A stretch of 64,000 nucleotides of DNA from Clostridiales bacterium (GTDB lineage Bacteria > Bacillota > Clostridia > Lachnospirales > Lachnospiraceae), in assembly GCA_029010495.1 (NCBI GenBank), contig JAQXKO010000019.1, positions 1 to 64,000 of the forward strand. Reading direction: 5' to 3'. The notes under the pieces are model-generated. The model was not told where the DNA came from. It made no database searches and was given only the letters and a program-made list of their open reading frames with translations. This document shows positions 26,378 to 35,445 of the stretch, piece by piece; the first letter of the stretch is position 1; each line of letters starts with the position of its first letter. A program made the position numbers and the translations under genes.

Positions 26378-26838
26378 TATTTTTCTCCGGTTATCATTTT
26401 AAAATATGCATCTGCGTTTGTAGCCGCACCGTTTGTAAGTTTGTTTATCGCTCCGTCAACGCCAAATGCTGCGACATATACAATTGCAAGTACAAAGCAT
26501 GCCACGAATAAGGTTGCAACAAAAATCATTAAACCTTTTGCAAAATTCTTACGCTCCCTTGAACCGCTGCTTCCAAAGGCCCATTTTGCCGTCAAAAAAA
26601 TAAATACGGGATATGTAAACGGCGTCAATAATGTACAGAAATACAGAATCCACCAGAAATGACTCATAGCCTTTTCCTCCGTATCTGCATTTTTAGTGAT
26701 TTCACCCGTTACAACCTCTGCCTCCTTTGCAGTCTCGGAGCTGACTGCTTTAATTGCAGCCTCTCTGAAGCTGTATCCGCAGTAAAAGCAGTAATTTGAC
26801 TCATCAGCGCATTCTCTTCCGCAACTTGGACATTTCAT
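26377..26838 (-). CDS. Zinc-ribbon membrane protein, unknown function
   Basis: A 153-residue protein: an N-terminal double-Cys zinc ribbon (CPSCGREC and CFYCG, residues 3-21), a charged linker, and two hydrophobic segments (about 62-84 and 100-125) with a short polar link, then a C-terminal tail. It likely sits in the membrane with the ribbon in the cytoplasm. The family is widespread and poorly defined. AAGGAA precedes the ATG. It is first in the operon with the ROK kinase and amidohydrolase; a functional link is unproven. Confidence 0.8.
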   Translation of the reverse strand: MKCPSCGRECADESNYCFYCGYSFREAAIKAVSSETAKEAEVVTGEITKNADTEEKAMSHFWWILYFCTLLTPFTYPVFIFLTAKWAFGSSGSRERKNFAKGLMIFVATLFVACFVLAIVYVAAFGVDGAINKLTNGAATNADAYFKMITGEK

Positions 26839-27001
26839 ATAATAATTCCTTTCCCAATCACAAATCAGCTGATATCAGACATTACAATGTTCTGCTTTGG
26901 CAGTATACTTTCACCGTTACATTAAATGCATGTCTGAATAATAATATAAGCCAGCCTCTGTGTATTTTACCATACTTTATATAATATTGCTATAATTATA
27001 C

Positions 27002-27706
27002 TTATTTTTTTGCAATTCTGTGCTTCTGCGGCCTTATTACAAGCTCAGTGGCAACAAAGCTGCCGACATTATCAATAACATACGCTGCTGCCCCTGCAAC
27101 ATCCTCCGGATGAAGATAAGCTTCTTCCTCTTTGCAGACGCCAAAATCCGCATTTCTGTAAAGATCCGTGTCAGTCATGTCAGGCCTGATGTCAACCACC
27201 CTGACACCGCTCTTTCTGGCCTCCTCAAAAAGGCTTTTTGAAAAGCTTGTCAGCCCTGCCTTTGACGCACCATAGCAGCAGCCGTGCGTATTTATCCCGC
27301 CTGCCGTGACTGATGATATATTTATTATCATGCCAAAGCCCTGTGTCTTCATGGCCTTAAGTGCCAGCGCCGATAAAATCATCGGCACCTCAAGATTTAT
27401 TCTGACAATTTTCGATATCATGTCCGGCTTAAGTGTTTCATGAGTGCCGAAATATGCCACGCCTGCATTATTTATCAGGATATCAAAGGCACCGTCCCTG
27501 CCAAGCTCTGTAAACAGACCGTCCAGTCCCTCAGTATAAAAAAGATCATATTCCACCTTTTCAAAGCTGCATCTCTTACTCTCATCAAAATGACGTCCGA
27601 TACCATAAACCCTGTGTCCTGCCTTTGACAGTTTTTCTGCAATGGCATAGCCTATGCCCGACGAAGCGCCTGTCACGAGAATTTTATATTTATCTTTCAT
27701 CTGCAT
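27002..27706 (-). CDS. Short-chain dehydrogenase/reductase
   Basis: A 234-residue classical SDR: NAD(P)-binding TGASSGIG near residue 12, the structural NNAGVAYFG, catalytic Ser in INISSVTAGG, and YGASKAGL (Tyr and Lys). The C-terminus has the DTDLYRN segment common in 3-oxoacyl reductase-like members. The start overlaps the SPL-family gene by 17 nt, so it is the last gene of that cassette. The substrate is unknown. Confidence 0.9.
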   Translation of the reverse strand: MQMKDKYKILVTGASSGIGYAIAEKLSKAGHRVYGIGRHFDESKRCSFEKVEYDLFYTEGLDGLFTELGRDGAFDILINNAGVAYFGTHETLKPDMISKIVRINLEVPMILSALALKAMKTQGFGMIINISSVTAGGINTHGCCYGASKAGLTSFSKSLFEEARKSGVRVVDIRPDMTDTDLYRNADFGVCKEEEAYLHPEDVAGAAAYVIDNVGSFVATELVIRPQKHRIAKK

Positions 27707-28664
27707 AAATCCTGTCCTCGCTTATATATTTTAGAAGTTTTTCCCTTACGAAGCCGACAATCCTCCCGTTAATCTCCTCCTCATACCCGCAGATACCGTC
27801 CCTGACGCAATACGGATATGTACTGAACGGTGTCAGTCTTACCTTTTTCATATTGCCGATATATTCTTTGCTTATCCTGAAGCTTCCAATACTTACATCC
27901 TTTACATCTCCCGCCGCAGAATCTGCAAAAATATCATCAATCATTGCCCCATAAACCTCTTCAAAATTTTCAACGGGTATTATCGGGTCAATGCACAGTC
28001 TTGTCTTAACACCGAGTGAAAGCGATTTGTAAAAAGCTTTTTTTCTAAGCTCATAAGAGGCTGCCCCATGCTCATAGCGCCCGGCTGCCTCAGGCGGCGA
28101 TATGGTATAGGCAAGTACGAGATTATCGGGAATATCTCTATCAAATATACTAAGAGAGCCGCACTTTGTTCTTATCTCCGCAAGAACATTTTTGTGTTCG
28201 CGAAGATACTCGCACCACTGACCTGCAAAGCCTGTCAGACCTTCAAGCGCCAGCATGTCGGTATCATAGGAAAGGCACAGGCTTATCGGTCTGTCAAATT
28301 TTGAAACCTCTTCAAAATAATCTTCAATATTTACAAAAACAACAACATTTGCTCCGGGATACATGCCCTGCAGATAACAGTATTCACAGTCGTAAATACA
28401 GTTTTTTATCAGCGAAGTATAATAAAAATCCTCTGCTCCAAAGTCCTGGCATGTTCTCGCACCCGGGTAGACAAGCTCATTGTCGTTTGTTGCAAGAATA
28501 AGCGCAGGCTTCTTCTTCTGGCGGCAGAAATCCTGGTTTTTTCTGTTGAAAACATCCTTATAATGACTGATTTTCATAATTTTTAAATCAGAGTATCTGT
28601 CAATAATACTTTTTGAAAGCGGATAATTAAATGCCGCCTCTGTCACATATATACACGAAAACAT
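27690..28664 (-). CDS. SPL-family radical SAM protein (spore photoproduct lyase-like)
   Basis: A 324-residue radical SAM enzyme. The cluster motif CIYDCEYCYLQ (CxxxCxxC) with its Tyr neighbours matches spore photoproduct lyase, and Cys in SLCLSYDTDMLALEGLTG aligns by eye with the hydrogen-donor Cys141 of B. subtilis SplB. It is thus likely to reverse a 5-thyminyl-5,6-dihydrothymine lesion or act on a related DNA lesion. AGGAG precedes the ATG by 5 nt. It follows the nucleosidase-like gene by 8 nt and overlaps the SDR gene. Confidence 0.85.
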   Translation of the reverse strand: MFSCIYVTEAAFNYPLSKSIIDRYSDLKIMKISHYKDVFNRKNQDFCRQKKKPALILATNDNELVYPGARTCQDFGAEDFYYTSLIKNCIYDCEYCYLQGMYPGANVVVFVNIEDYFEEVSKFDRPISLCLSYDTDMLALEGLTGFAGQWCEYLREHKNVLAEIRTKCGSLSIFDRDIPDNLVLAYTISPPEAAGRYEHGAASYELRKKAFYKSLSLGVKTRLCIDPIIPVENFEEVYGAMIDDIFADSAAGDVKDVSIGSFRISKEYIGNMKKVRLTPFSTYPYCVRDGICGYEEEINGRIVGFVREKLLKYISEDRIYADER

Positions 28665-28672
28665 AACGACTC

Positions 28673-29527
28673 CTAAAGTTTAAAGCCTGCTTTAACCGAT
28701 TTTTCAAGCTCAAGATATATTGCCTTGCCCGCCTTTCTTGTTACAGGCTTATCCAAAAGATTATATTTGCTGACAAACCTTTCATACAGTTCATCGCTGT
28801 CATAGCCGAGACTGCAATTAAACAGAAATAAATTTTTAATCATGGCTGCCGTTGTGGTGCTTGCGTCAAGAAGTCCCGCCAGTTTTTCCGCACATTCTAT
28901 TGCCCTGTTCGCCTTCTTCTGCATATTATTAACTTCGGTCAGATGCGTACTTTCAGATATTGCTCCCAAAAGCTCCTTCAGTCCGGCAAATACGTTTTCC
29001 AAAGGCTCAAAGCACGCCTGAGTGCCGTCAACTCCCGAATCACTTACATATTTTGCAAAAATCATTCTGTCCGGTGAAAAATAATGTATGACCGCCTGAT
29101 AAATACCGGCAGCCTCCATATCATACACAACACCCTTCTTAATCCTTTCACTTTTTACAGGTCGGCCGACAGTTACAAGACTGACCCTTAAGAAGGCTTC
29201 ATAATAATCGTCGGTCATATCGACATAAAATGTCCTGCCCGTATATTCATCGGTCAGCTCCACTGCCAGCAGAAGCTTATCCGCCGATTCAGGCTCACCT
29301 GCCACGCAGCCGAAATTTATAAAATAATCAGCTCTCCCGACATCATTCTTTTCAAAAAACCGTGTAAGCGAAATGACAGAATTTACCTGCCCCATACCTG
29401 TAATGATAAGCATTATTCCTTCGCCGGTATACACATTTTCGGACGAGAAACGCTTATCCCTCATAAGATTATACTCTTTTATTATCTTCTTTGCCTCGAT
29501 ATATGCCGAGCAGGAAATATAAATCAT
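28673..29527 (-). CDS. Nucleoside phosphorylase/nucleosidase superfamily protein
   Basis: A 284-residue protein with a PNP/UDP-phosphorylase or MTAN-type fold: VYTGEGIMLIITGMGQVNS (ligand loop), DYFINFGCVAGEP, and the base/ribose-site segment VYDMEAAGIYQ with its Asp-Met-Glu-Ala. The C-terminal 90 residues are extra, helical and unassigned. It may cleave a nucleoside or modified-base lesion product. GGGAGG precedes the ATG by 5 nt. It heads the SPL cassette. Confidence 0.8.
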   Translation of the reverse strand: MIYISCSAYIEAKKIIKEYNLMRDKRFSSENVYTGEGIMLIITGMGQVNSVISLTRFFEKNDVGRADYFINFGCVAGEPESADKLLLAVELTDEYTGRTFYVDMTDDYYEAFLRVSLVTVGRPVKSERIKKGVVYDMEAAGIYQAVIHYFSPDRMIFAKYVSDSGVDGTQACFEPLENVFAGLKELLGAISESTHLTEVNNMQKKANRAIECAEKLAGLLDASTTTAAMIKNLFLFNCSLGYDSDELYERFVSKYNLLDKPVTRKAGKAIYLELEKSVKAGFKL

Positions 29528-29748
29528 TTGGTCCTCCCTGTATAATCCCGATTAAATTATACAAATCAGCTTTTCGCATCTTTATAATATAAATTAATAT
29601 TATATAAATTAATATTATAATAACATAATATTTTAAGAAAACAAACAAATCAGCATAAAAATTTTCTTTAGCCGCGCAAATTAGTGAATTACAAACTTTC
29701 ACGTCAGCTTATTGACGCATACATAAATTTACCGTCTGACATAAAAAG

Positions 29749-29782
29749 AAGCTGTTCACCGGCTTTCGGCAAAACAGCTTCC
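29749..29782 (-). terminator. Terminator after the aldolase-like gene
   Basis: GAAGCTGTT/AACAGCTTC arms with an inner CCG/CGG pairing, followed by five T residues on the minus strand, 35 nt past the stop. Confidence 0.85.
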
Positions 29783-29816
29783 GATAATATAAAATCAATG
29801 CGGATGATAATATAAA

Positions 29817-30788
29817 TTACATCTTTTCAAGTAAGCTCTTATAGAATTCTACATAATCTTCCCTGTCGTTTGTAACAAATTCAATTGCGTCACGTGGGTG
29901 CTGATTAAGTGTACCTGTAAGAAGATATGATAAATCATAACCCCATTTGCACTCCTTCCTGAGTGCATTCATATGCTTCTGGATAAATACTATAACAGGA
30001 TAGATATTGTACTTTGGATTTCTGAGGAATGAGAGCATCAGTTCCATATTACAGTTACCTGCTCCACGACCCATGCCACACATTGTAACATCGGCAACAC
30101 TGGCTCCGAGAGTAAGAGCCTCCATTGTATTGGCAAATGCAAGCTGCTGGTTGTTGTGAGCGTGAATACCTATCCATTTGCCTGCCTTCTCGGCAATTCC
30201 GAGATACATCTCCGTCAATGAACGTGTCACAAGAGGATAGAATGAACCATAGCTGTCAACGATATAGATACCGTCAACATTTGAGTTGCACAGAAGCTCA
30301 AGAGCCTGTGTAATCTGTGATTCGGAAACAGTTGAGACTGCCATGATGTTACAGGTTGTTTCATAGCCCTTTGCATGAGCATCCTCAATCATTTCGATAG
30401 CTGCCGGAATCTGATGAATGTAGCATGCCACACGAATCATATCAACCGGTGACTCTGAACGAGGATGAATATCATTTTTATAATCACATCTGCCAACATC
30501 AGCCATAACGCTTATCTTAAGGTCAGTATTATTATCTCCTACAATTCTGCGGATATCCTCATCATCACAGAATTTCCACGGACCGTAATCCTCAACATTA
30601 AAAAGCTCCTTGGAAGCCTTATAACCGAACTCCATATAATCAACTCCCGCCTTAATATTGGCAAGATATAAATCTCTTACAAAATCATCTGAGAAACGGA
30701 AGCTGTTAACAAGCCCTCCATCTCTAAGTGTACAGTCAAGAACCTTGATATCAGGTCTGAATGTCATCAAATCACCTTTAATCTGCAT
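29817..30788 (-). CDS. DRE-TIM metallolyase-family aldolase
   Basis: A 323-residue DRE-TIM barrel protein resembling 4-hydroxy-2-oxovalerate aldolase and HMG-CoA lyase. Signatures are LDCTLRDGG near residue 17, metal ligands in IHAHNNQQLA, and CGMGRGAGN. It lacks the C-terminal communication domain of DmpG and no partner acylating dehydrogenase is adjacent. The cleaved substrate is unknown. GGAGGT lies 5 nt before the ATG. It appears monocistronic. Confidence 0.82.
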   Translation of the reverse strand: MQIKGDLMTFRPDIKVLDCTLRDGGLVNSFRFSDDFVRDLYLANIKAGVDYMEFGYKASKELFNVEDYGPWKFCDDEDIRRIVGDNNTDLKISVMADVGRCDYKNDIHPRSESPVDMIRVACYIHQIPAAIEMIEDAHAKGYETTCNIMAVSTVSESQITQALELLCNSNVDGIYIVDSYGSFYPLVTRSLTEMYLGIAEKAGKWIGIHAHNNQQLAFANTMEALTLGASVADVTMCGMGRGAGNCNMELMLSFLRNPKYNIYPVIVFIQKHMNALRKECKWGYDLSYLLTGTLNQHPRDAIEFVTNDREDYVEFYKSLLEKM

Positions 30789-31016
30789 GTTAAACCTCCA
30801 TTCCGAAACTGAATTATGTCAGTTTCTGATAAAAATAATCATTTGTTTTTTTTGCAAACCACATTTTATCATATTTTTTTTCATAATACAATAGTTTACC
30901 TGTCTTATATTTTCGAAACTTCAGACAATAAATGCAGAGCAGGTAATTAATATTGTTTACGCTATAGTATGACGGCGTGACCTTCAATTAACGTAATATT
31001 TATCTTCACACAAAAA

Positions 31017-31039
31017 AAAGCCCTTGTTTACCGGGCTTT
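31017..31039 (-). terminator. Terminator of tRNA-Gly
   Basis: A stem AAAGCCC/GGGCTTT with a 9-nt loop and eight T residues on the minus strand lies just past the tRNA 3' end. Confidence 0.8.
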
Positions 31040-31053
31040 AAGCATAAAAAAAG

Positions 31054-31125
31054 AGCACGAGACGGGATTCGAACCCGCGACCCTCGCCTTGGCAAGGCGA
31101 TACTCCACCACTGAGCCACTCGTGC
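31054..31125 (-). tRNA. tRNA-Gly (GCC)
   Basis: On the minus strand a cloverleaf with acceptor GCACGAG/CTCGTGC, a D arm beginning GGCTCAGTGG, anticodon stem TCGCC/GGCGA with loop TTGCCAA (anticodon GCC at 31091-31093), and T arm GCGGGTTCGAATCCCGT. The discriminator is U; CCA is not encoded. The gene stands alone between the aldolase-like and WYL regulator genes. Confidence 0.97.
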
Positions 31126-31248
31126 ATTTAACGATATATGTTTGTGCTCTGCTGAACACAAGACATAATATACACTATGATTTCTTATTTGTCAACAGCT
31201 TTTTTAATTTTTTTCAAATTATTTTTCAACTTTTTAACACATGATATT

Positions 31249-32280
31249 TTATGTCATACCGTATTGTTTACAAAGCCTTTTTATTTCATTCTTCATCATA
31301 TCAACAACTTCCTCAGGCCCTGTTATTAATGCTGCATCGCCAAGAGCCATAATCCAGCCCAGAAAATGACTGCTTACATTTACATCCACTATTACCTTAA
31401 CATGAGTATCATCGTATTTTATCATCCTCACATCTTTGCCGAAGCGGTCTATCATTACACCCACAAGCTTGTTATCGCAGATTATCGTTACAGTGGTTTC
31501 CTCCCCGTCAAACATTCCGAAATGCTTCTTGGCGTATTCTGCAACGTTGAATTTTTTATTCTTTATAAGTCCTTCCCTCGGTATATCGGTAACGGAAAGC
31601 TTTATCATCTTATCCACACGAAAGTGCTTCATGATTTCTGCTTCGCTGTCATAGGCAACAAGATAATAGTTACCATCCTCCACACAAAGGGCAAACGGGC
31701 TGACTACATAATACATACCGTCATGACGCGGAATCATCTCTTTATTAACATTCCAGTCAAAATACTGAAACCTGACCTTGACATTCTTTGCTATGGCCGT
31801 ATGAATATAGTCAACATTATAGTAAATGCTCTCATTCATGGTCTTCACGCGTCCTGTTACCGTTACCTGACGCTGAAGCATTCTGCCGCCGTATCTGCCT
31901 GCCAGCTGCTCAAGCTTCTTAATCAGCTCATTTGATTTACGTGTTGTTATAAACTTTGCGGACTGAACGGATTCTACAAGAAGCTTCAGCTCAGGAAGCT
32001 CAAACTGACGGCTTCCGAGCTTATAATAATAATTACGGTCTCTCTGCTCGCCGATAATATCGAAGCCGAACTGACGAAGCTGTTCGATATCGGCATAAAT
32101 GCTTTTTCGTTCCGCAGTAACGTCGTAGGAAGACAGCTTCCCGATAATCTCCGGCATGGTTAAGCAATGGTCGTCATCCGTCTCCTCATAGAGTATTTTC
32201 AGAAGATATAAAATTTTTAACTTCTGATTATTTCTCGGATTTCTTTGTTTTGTTGTCTTAATCGCCTCAATTTCGTTCAT
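31249..32280 (-). CDS. WYL domain transcriptional regulator
   Basis: A 343-residue regulator: an N-terminal winged helix-turn-helix of the HTH_11/DeoR type (about 20-90, LLKILYEETDDDH to IYADIEQLRQFGFDI), a coil, then the WYL ligand-binding core (about 155-240) with YYVVSPFALCVEDGNYYLVAYD and the WCX-like C-terminal domain. WYL regulators often sense nucleic-acid fragments or nucleotides. AAGGA precedes the ATG. The neighbour glf is upstream on the same strand 21 nt away, so it may end that operon. Confidence 0.88.
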   Translation of the reverse strand: MNEIEAIKTTKQRNPRNNQKLKILYLLKILYEETDDDHCLTMPEIIGKLSSYDVTAERKSIYADIEQLRQFGFDIIGEQRDRNYYYKLGSRQFELPELKLLVESVQSAKFITTRKSNELIKKLEQLAGRYGGRMLQRQVTVTGRVKTMNESIYYNVDYIHTAIAKNVKVRFQYFDWNVNKEMIPRHDGMYYVVSPFALCVEDGNYYLVAYDSEAEIMKHFRVDKMIKLSVTDIPREGLIKNKKFNVAEYAKKHFGMFDGEETTVTIICDNKLVGVMIDRFGKDVRMIKYDDTHVKVIVDVNVSSHFLGWIMALGDAALITGPEEVVDMMKNEIKRLCKQYGMT

Positions 32281-32301
32281 TGATTAATCCTTCCCGTTTA
32301 A

Positions 32302-33426
32302 TTAACAGCTGCTGCATTCTTCCCATTTATCTAATGCAGCTTTAATAACTGCATCCATGTCATAATATTTGTATTCTCCAAGCCTTCCGCCGAATATCAC
32401 ATTTGTTTCCTTTTCGGCAAGCTTTTTATAGTTGTCGTAAAGTGCGGCATTTTTTTCATCATTTACCGGATAATACGGTTCATCACCCGGCTTCCACTCC
32501 CTGCTGTATTCCCTGCTGATAACTGTTTTAGGCAATTCCCTGCCTTCTTCATCCCTTCCGAACTCAAACCACTTATGCTCGATTATTCTTGTATAAGGCG
32601 TTTCACTGTCAGTATAGTTTACGGCTGCATTTCCCTGGAAGTTCGGCATTTCCAGAACCTCAGTTTCAAATGATACCGTTCTGTATTCAAGATTTCCGAG
32701 ACAATAATTAAAATATGCATCTATGGCGCCGGTATATACTACATGCCCGGCAAGTGAATCAAGCTCCCTTTTATTTACAAGATAATCGGTCCCAAGCCTT
32801 ATCTCTATGCCTTCCAGCATATTCTCCACCAGCTTTGTGTAGCCTCCGACCGGTATACCCTGATAAAGTGCGTTAAAATAATTATTGTCAAACGTAAAAC
32901 GCACAGGAAGTCTTTTTATGATAAATGCAGGCAGCTCACTGCAGTCCCTGCCCCACTGTTTCATGGTATAGCCTTTTATAAGCTTTTCATATATATCCCT
33001 TCCCACCAGGGATATTGCCTGCTCCTCCAGATTCGCAGGATTTATTATACCCGCTTCCCTTCTCTGTCTTTCTATAATCTCCCTTGCCTCATCAGGGGTT
33101 GTTATCCCCCACATTTTATTAAATGTGTACATATTGAACGGCAGTGAATACAGCTCGCCCTTATAGTTTGCCACGGGAGAATTTGTGAAACGGTTAAAGA
33201 CGGCAAACTGACAGACAAAGTCCCACACCTGCCTGTTGTTTGTATGGAATATGTGCGCTCCGTACTGATGCACATTGATTCCCTCAATCTTTTTTGTATA
33301 TATATTGCCTGCAATATGGTCCCTTTTTTCAATTACCAAAACCTTTTTGCCTGCCTTTTTTGCTTTGTGGGCAAATACAGCCCCGTAAAGCCCCGCTCCT
33401 ACTATCAGATAATCATATTTACTCAT
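32302..33426 (-). CDS. glf: UDP-galactopyranose mutase
   Basis: A 374-residue flavoenzyme converting UDP-Galp to UDP-Galf for surface glycans. It has the FAD dinucleotide motif LIVGAGLYGAVFA, the QYGAHIFHTNN substrate region, the conserved Arg of LPVRFTFDNNYF, YTGAIDAYF and the second Arg region PYTRIIEHKWFE. The length is typical. Its ATG abuts the stop of the 75-residue protein gene (TAA then ATG). No other Galf transferase lies in the window. Confidence 0.95.
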   Translation of the reverse strand: MSKYDYLIVGAGLYGAVFAHKAKKAGKKVLVIEKRDHIAGNIYTKKIEGINVHQYGAHIFHTNNRQVWDFVCQFAVFNRFTNSPVANYKGELYSLPFNMYTFNKMWGITTPDEAREIIERQRREAGIINPANLEEQAISLVGRDIYEKLIKGYTMKQWGRDCSELPAFIIKRLPVRFTFDNNYFNALYQGIPVGGYTKLVENMLEGIEIRLGTDYLVNKRELDSLAGHVVYTGAIDAYFNYCLGNLEYRTVSFETEVLEMPNFQGNAAVNYTDSETPYTRIIEHKWFEFGRDEEGRELPKTVISREYSREWKPGDEPYYPVNDEKNAALYDNYKKLAEKETNVIFGGRLGEYKYYDMDAVIKAALDKWEECSSC

Positions 33427-33654
33427 TTATTCCTTATTTCCTCCAAGGAGCCTGAGAAGCTCTATGTCAGACTCCCTAACCCTAATATTACATACCTTTG
33501 CTTCGCCCTCAGGTGATATTACCTTAACCTCAATGACAGAGCCCTCTCTGATGCCATCGGCTACTACGGCCTTAATAAACGGTTCTACCCTTGGATGGTT
33601 AGTGTTAAACGTATTTTTTGCCTGCATAAATTTCATTAAATCCTTTGGATTCAT
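33427..33654 (-). CDS. Conserved small protein, 75 aa, upstream of glf
   Basis: The ATG at 33654 has GGGAGG 8 nt upstream; longer starts carry no SD. The sequence begins MNPKDLMKFMQAKNTFNTNH, then PRVEPFIKAVVADGIREGS, a strand pair VIEVKVISPEGEAKVCNIRV, and a Leu-rich end. I have no functional name. It is soluble, mixed alpha/beta by eye, and translationally linked to glf. Confidence 0.8.
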   Translation of the reverse strand: MNPKDLMKFMQAKNTFNTNHPRVEPFIKAVVADGIREGSVIEVKVISPEGEAKVCNIRVRESDIELLRLLGGNKE

Positions 33655-33767
33655 AAAGCTGTTCCTCCCAATCAAATTCGCTAATTGCTTTAAAATTTGC
33701 TCGTTATAATATATGCTTTTTATATAAGTTTGCACTTAAGCAGGGAATTTTACTTTTTTGAGCCGGA

Positions 33768-35354
33768 TTAAAGCTCCATTATCTGCTGTATTTTATTCTG
33801 ACCGCAGATATTAACTTTCTCTCCTTCATTGCTTCTGAACGGTGCAAGAGGAAGACCATTCCTGCCGTAAACATTCACCCTTTCAGGATAATTGGTCCAG
33901 AGATATCTTACATAGGCAGGCTTAGATACATTATTTGAGGAAAGAGTAATTATATTACCGTCAATGCAGGCCTCGGCCTCAAAGTAATTATCACCGTCTT
34001 CGCTAAGCTCAAAGCCTGCAGCCTTATTGTCGATACAATCAACTGCTTCGGTATTTCCGACTGTTACAATTGCTTTTCCGCCTTCAAATGATATTCCGGT
34101 GCATTCCGGAGCAGATGCGTAAGCATTGTCAGCCAGGTTATATACTCTTGCAAGCGCGAGTCTTGCGAGACGCTCTCCCACAGGCTCCTTATCCTTCGGA
34201 TGAATTTCATTGAACTCACCGCAGTCAATAGTCACGGCCATGGCAGTATCATTTACCGTCTTTTCCACCATTGCCTGAGCCTCTCTGATAAGGCACCAGT
34301 GCCTGTAATCAGGATCTGCGGCATAACGGTGTCCCGGAAGCTGTACATAAAGGAAAGGCAGTGTTTCATCACCGAAATCATCTCTCCACTGCTTAATGAG
34401 ACGCGAAAACAGCTTGTAATACATATTTGGCTTATGGTCGTCCGACTCTCCCTGATAGAATACAAATCCCTTAAGAGTATATGGTGTAACCCTGTTCAGC
34501 ATACATTCATAAAGACCCGTAGGACGCTGCGGACTCTTACAGTTAACGGGTCCCGGCCACAAATTCTTTCCGATAAGCTCCTGCAGCTCATCCCAGCCTA
34601 TTAACGGATTGACCTCATAAACCTTCGCGGCCTTCTTCTCCCATTCTGCCGTATATTCAATATACTCGTCATATTCCCTAATCTGTTCGCTTACCGGCTT
34701 ATCTTTGAGCGGCTCCTCATACTCCGTAATGTAGGATGCGGTTTCCTCATCCTCCATAACAGCCTCCCGGCTCATCCAGCAGCTTGCACTTGTGCCGCCC
34801 CAGTTACAACCGATAAGACCAATCGTAACGTTCGTTTCCTCGGAAAGCTTTTTGCCGAATATATATCCGACTGCCGACCAGCATGCAGCTGACTTTTCAT
34901 CAAACTCAGACCAGCATGTATTCTCTTCTCTTTTAAAGAATTCATCATCCATATATGATATTTTCTGAGTATAGTAAAAACGTACGTCAGGTTTGTCGTT
35001 TTCAAGATGCTCCCTGCCGGTTGTACAGTTCTGAAGCTCAAATTCCATATTGGACTGGCCGCCCAGAAGCCACACATCACCAATTGCAACATTTGTAAAG
35101 GTCTTTGATTCCTCACCGCAGCTTACCTTTACCGTACAGTTTTTTCTTGCCGAAAGCGGAGGTAAATATATAATAAAACGTCCTTTATCCGCTGTTGCGC
35201 CGGCACTGTTGTCACACTCACAGCCTTCCTCCCTGCAGGTAATTGCAGCTGTTACGGCACAACCATCCGGTGCCTCTCCGAATATTGCAATATTTTTACC
35301 TCTCTGTAAAACCATATTACTGCTGAAAACTGCTGCAACCTTAAACTTCTTCAT
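33768..35354 (-). CDS. Sialate O-acetylesterase-like SGNH carbohydrate esterase
   Basis: A 528-residue esterase of the sialic-acid O-acetylesterase/SGNH group, removing acetyl groups from sugars. It has the catalytic block LLGGQSNMEF (Ser), oxyanion GCNWGGTSAS, FYQGESD, and the Asp/His region EIHPKDKEPVGERLA near residue 385. The N-terminal domain is a beta-sandwich. There is no signal peptide, so it probably deacetylates imported xylo- or manno-oligosaccharides, fitting the nearby GH130. AGGAGG precedes the ATG. Confidence 0.88.
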   Translation of the reverse strand: MKKFKVAAVFSSNMVLQRGKNIAIFGEAPDGCAVTAAITCREEGCECDNSAGATADKGRFIIYLPPLSARKNCTVKVSCGEESKTFTNVAIGDVWLLGGQSNMEFELQNCTTGREHLENDKPDVRFYYTQKISYMDDEFFKREENTCWSEFDEKSAACWSAVGYIFGKKLSEETNVTIGLIGCNWGGTSASCWMSREAVMEDEETASYITEYEEPLKDKPVSEQIREYDEYIEYTAEWEKKAAKVYEVNPLIGWDELQELIGKNLWPGPVNCKSPQRPTGLYECMLNRVTPYTLKGFVFYQGESDDHKPNMYYKLFSRLIKQWRDDFGDETLPFLYVQLPGHRYAADPDYRHWCLIREAQAMVEKTVNDTAMAVTIDCGEFNEIHPKDKEPVGERLARLALARVYNLADNAYASAPECTGISFEGGKAIVTVGNTEAVDCIDNKAAGFELSEDGDNYFEAEACIDGNIITLSSNNVSKPAYVRYLWTNYPERVNVYGRNGLPLAPFRSNEGEKVNICGQNKIQQIMEL

Positions 35355-35445
35355 TGCTTTCCTCCTTATTCGAAATACATTTTTATTTCTTAATTATTTT
35401 TTTCGGTCAGTTAACCGTAATCATAACATAAACAGCTTTATAAAT

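Noticed and set aside
29469-29702. 77-codon minus-strand frame
   Set aside because: It overlaps the start of the nucleosidase-like gene, is composed of AT-rich low-complexity codons and has no SD.
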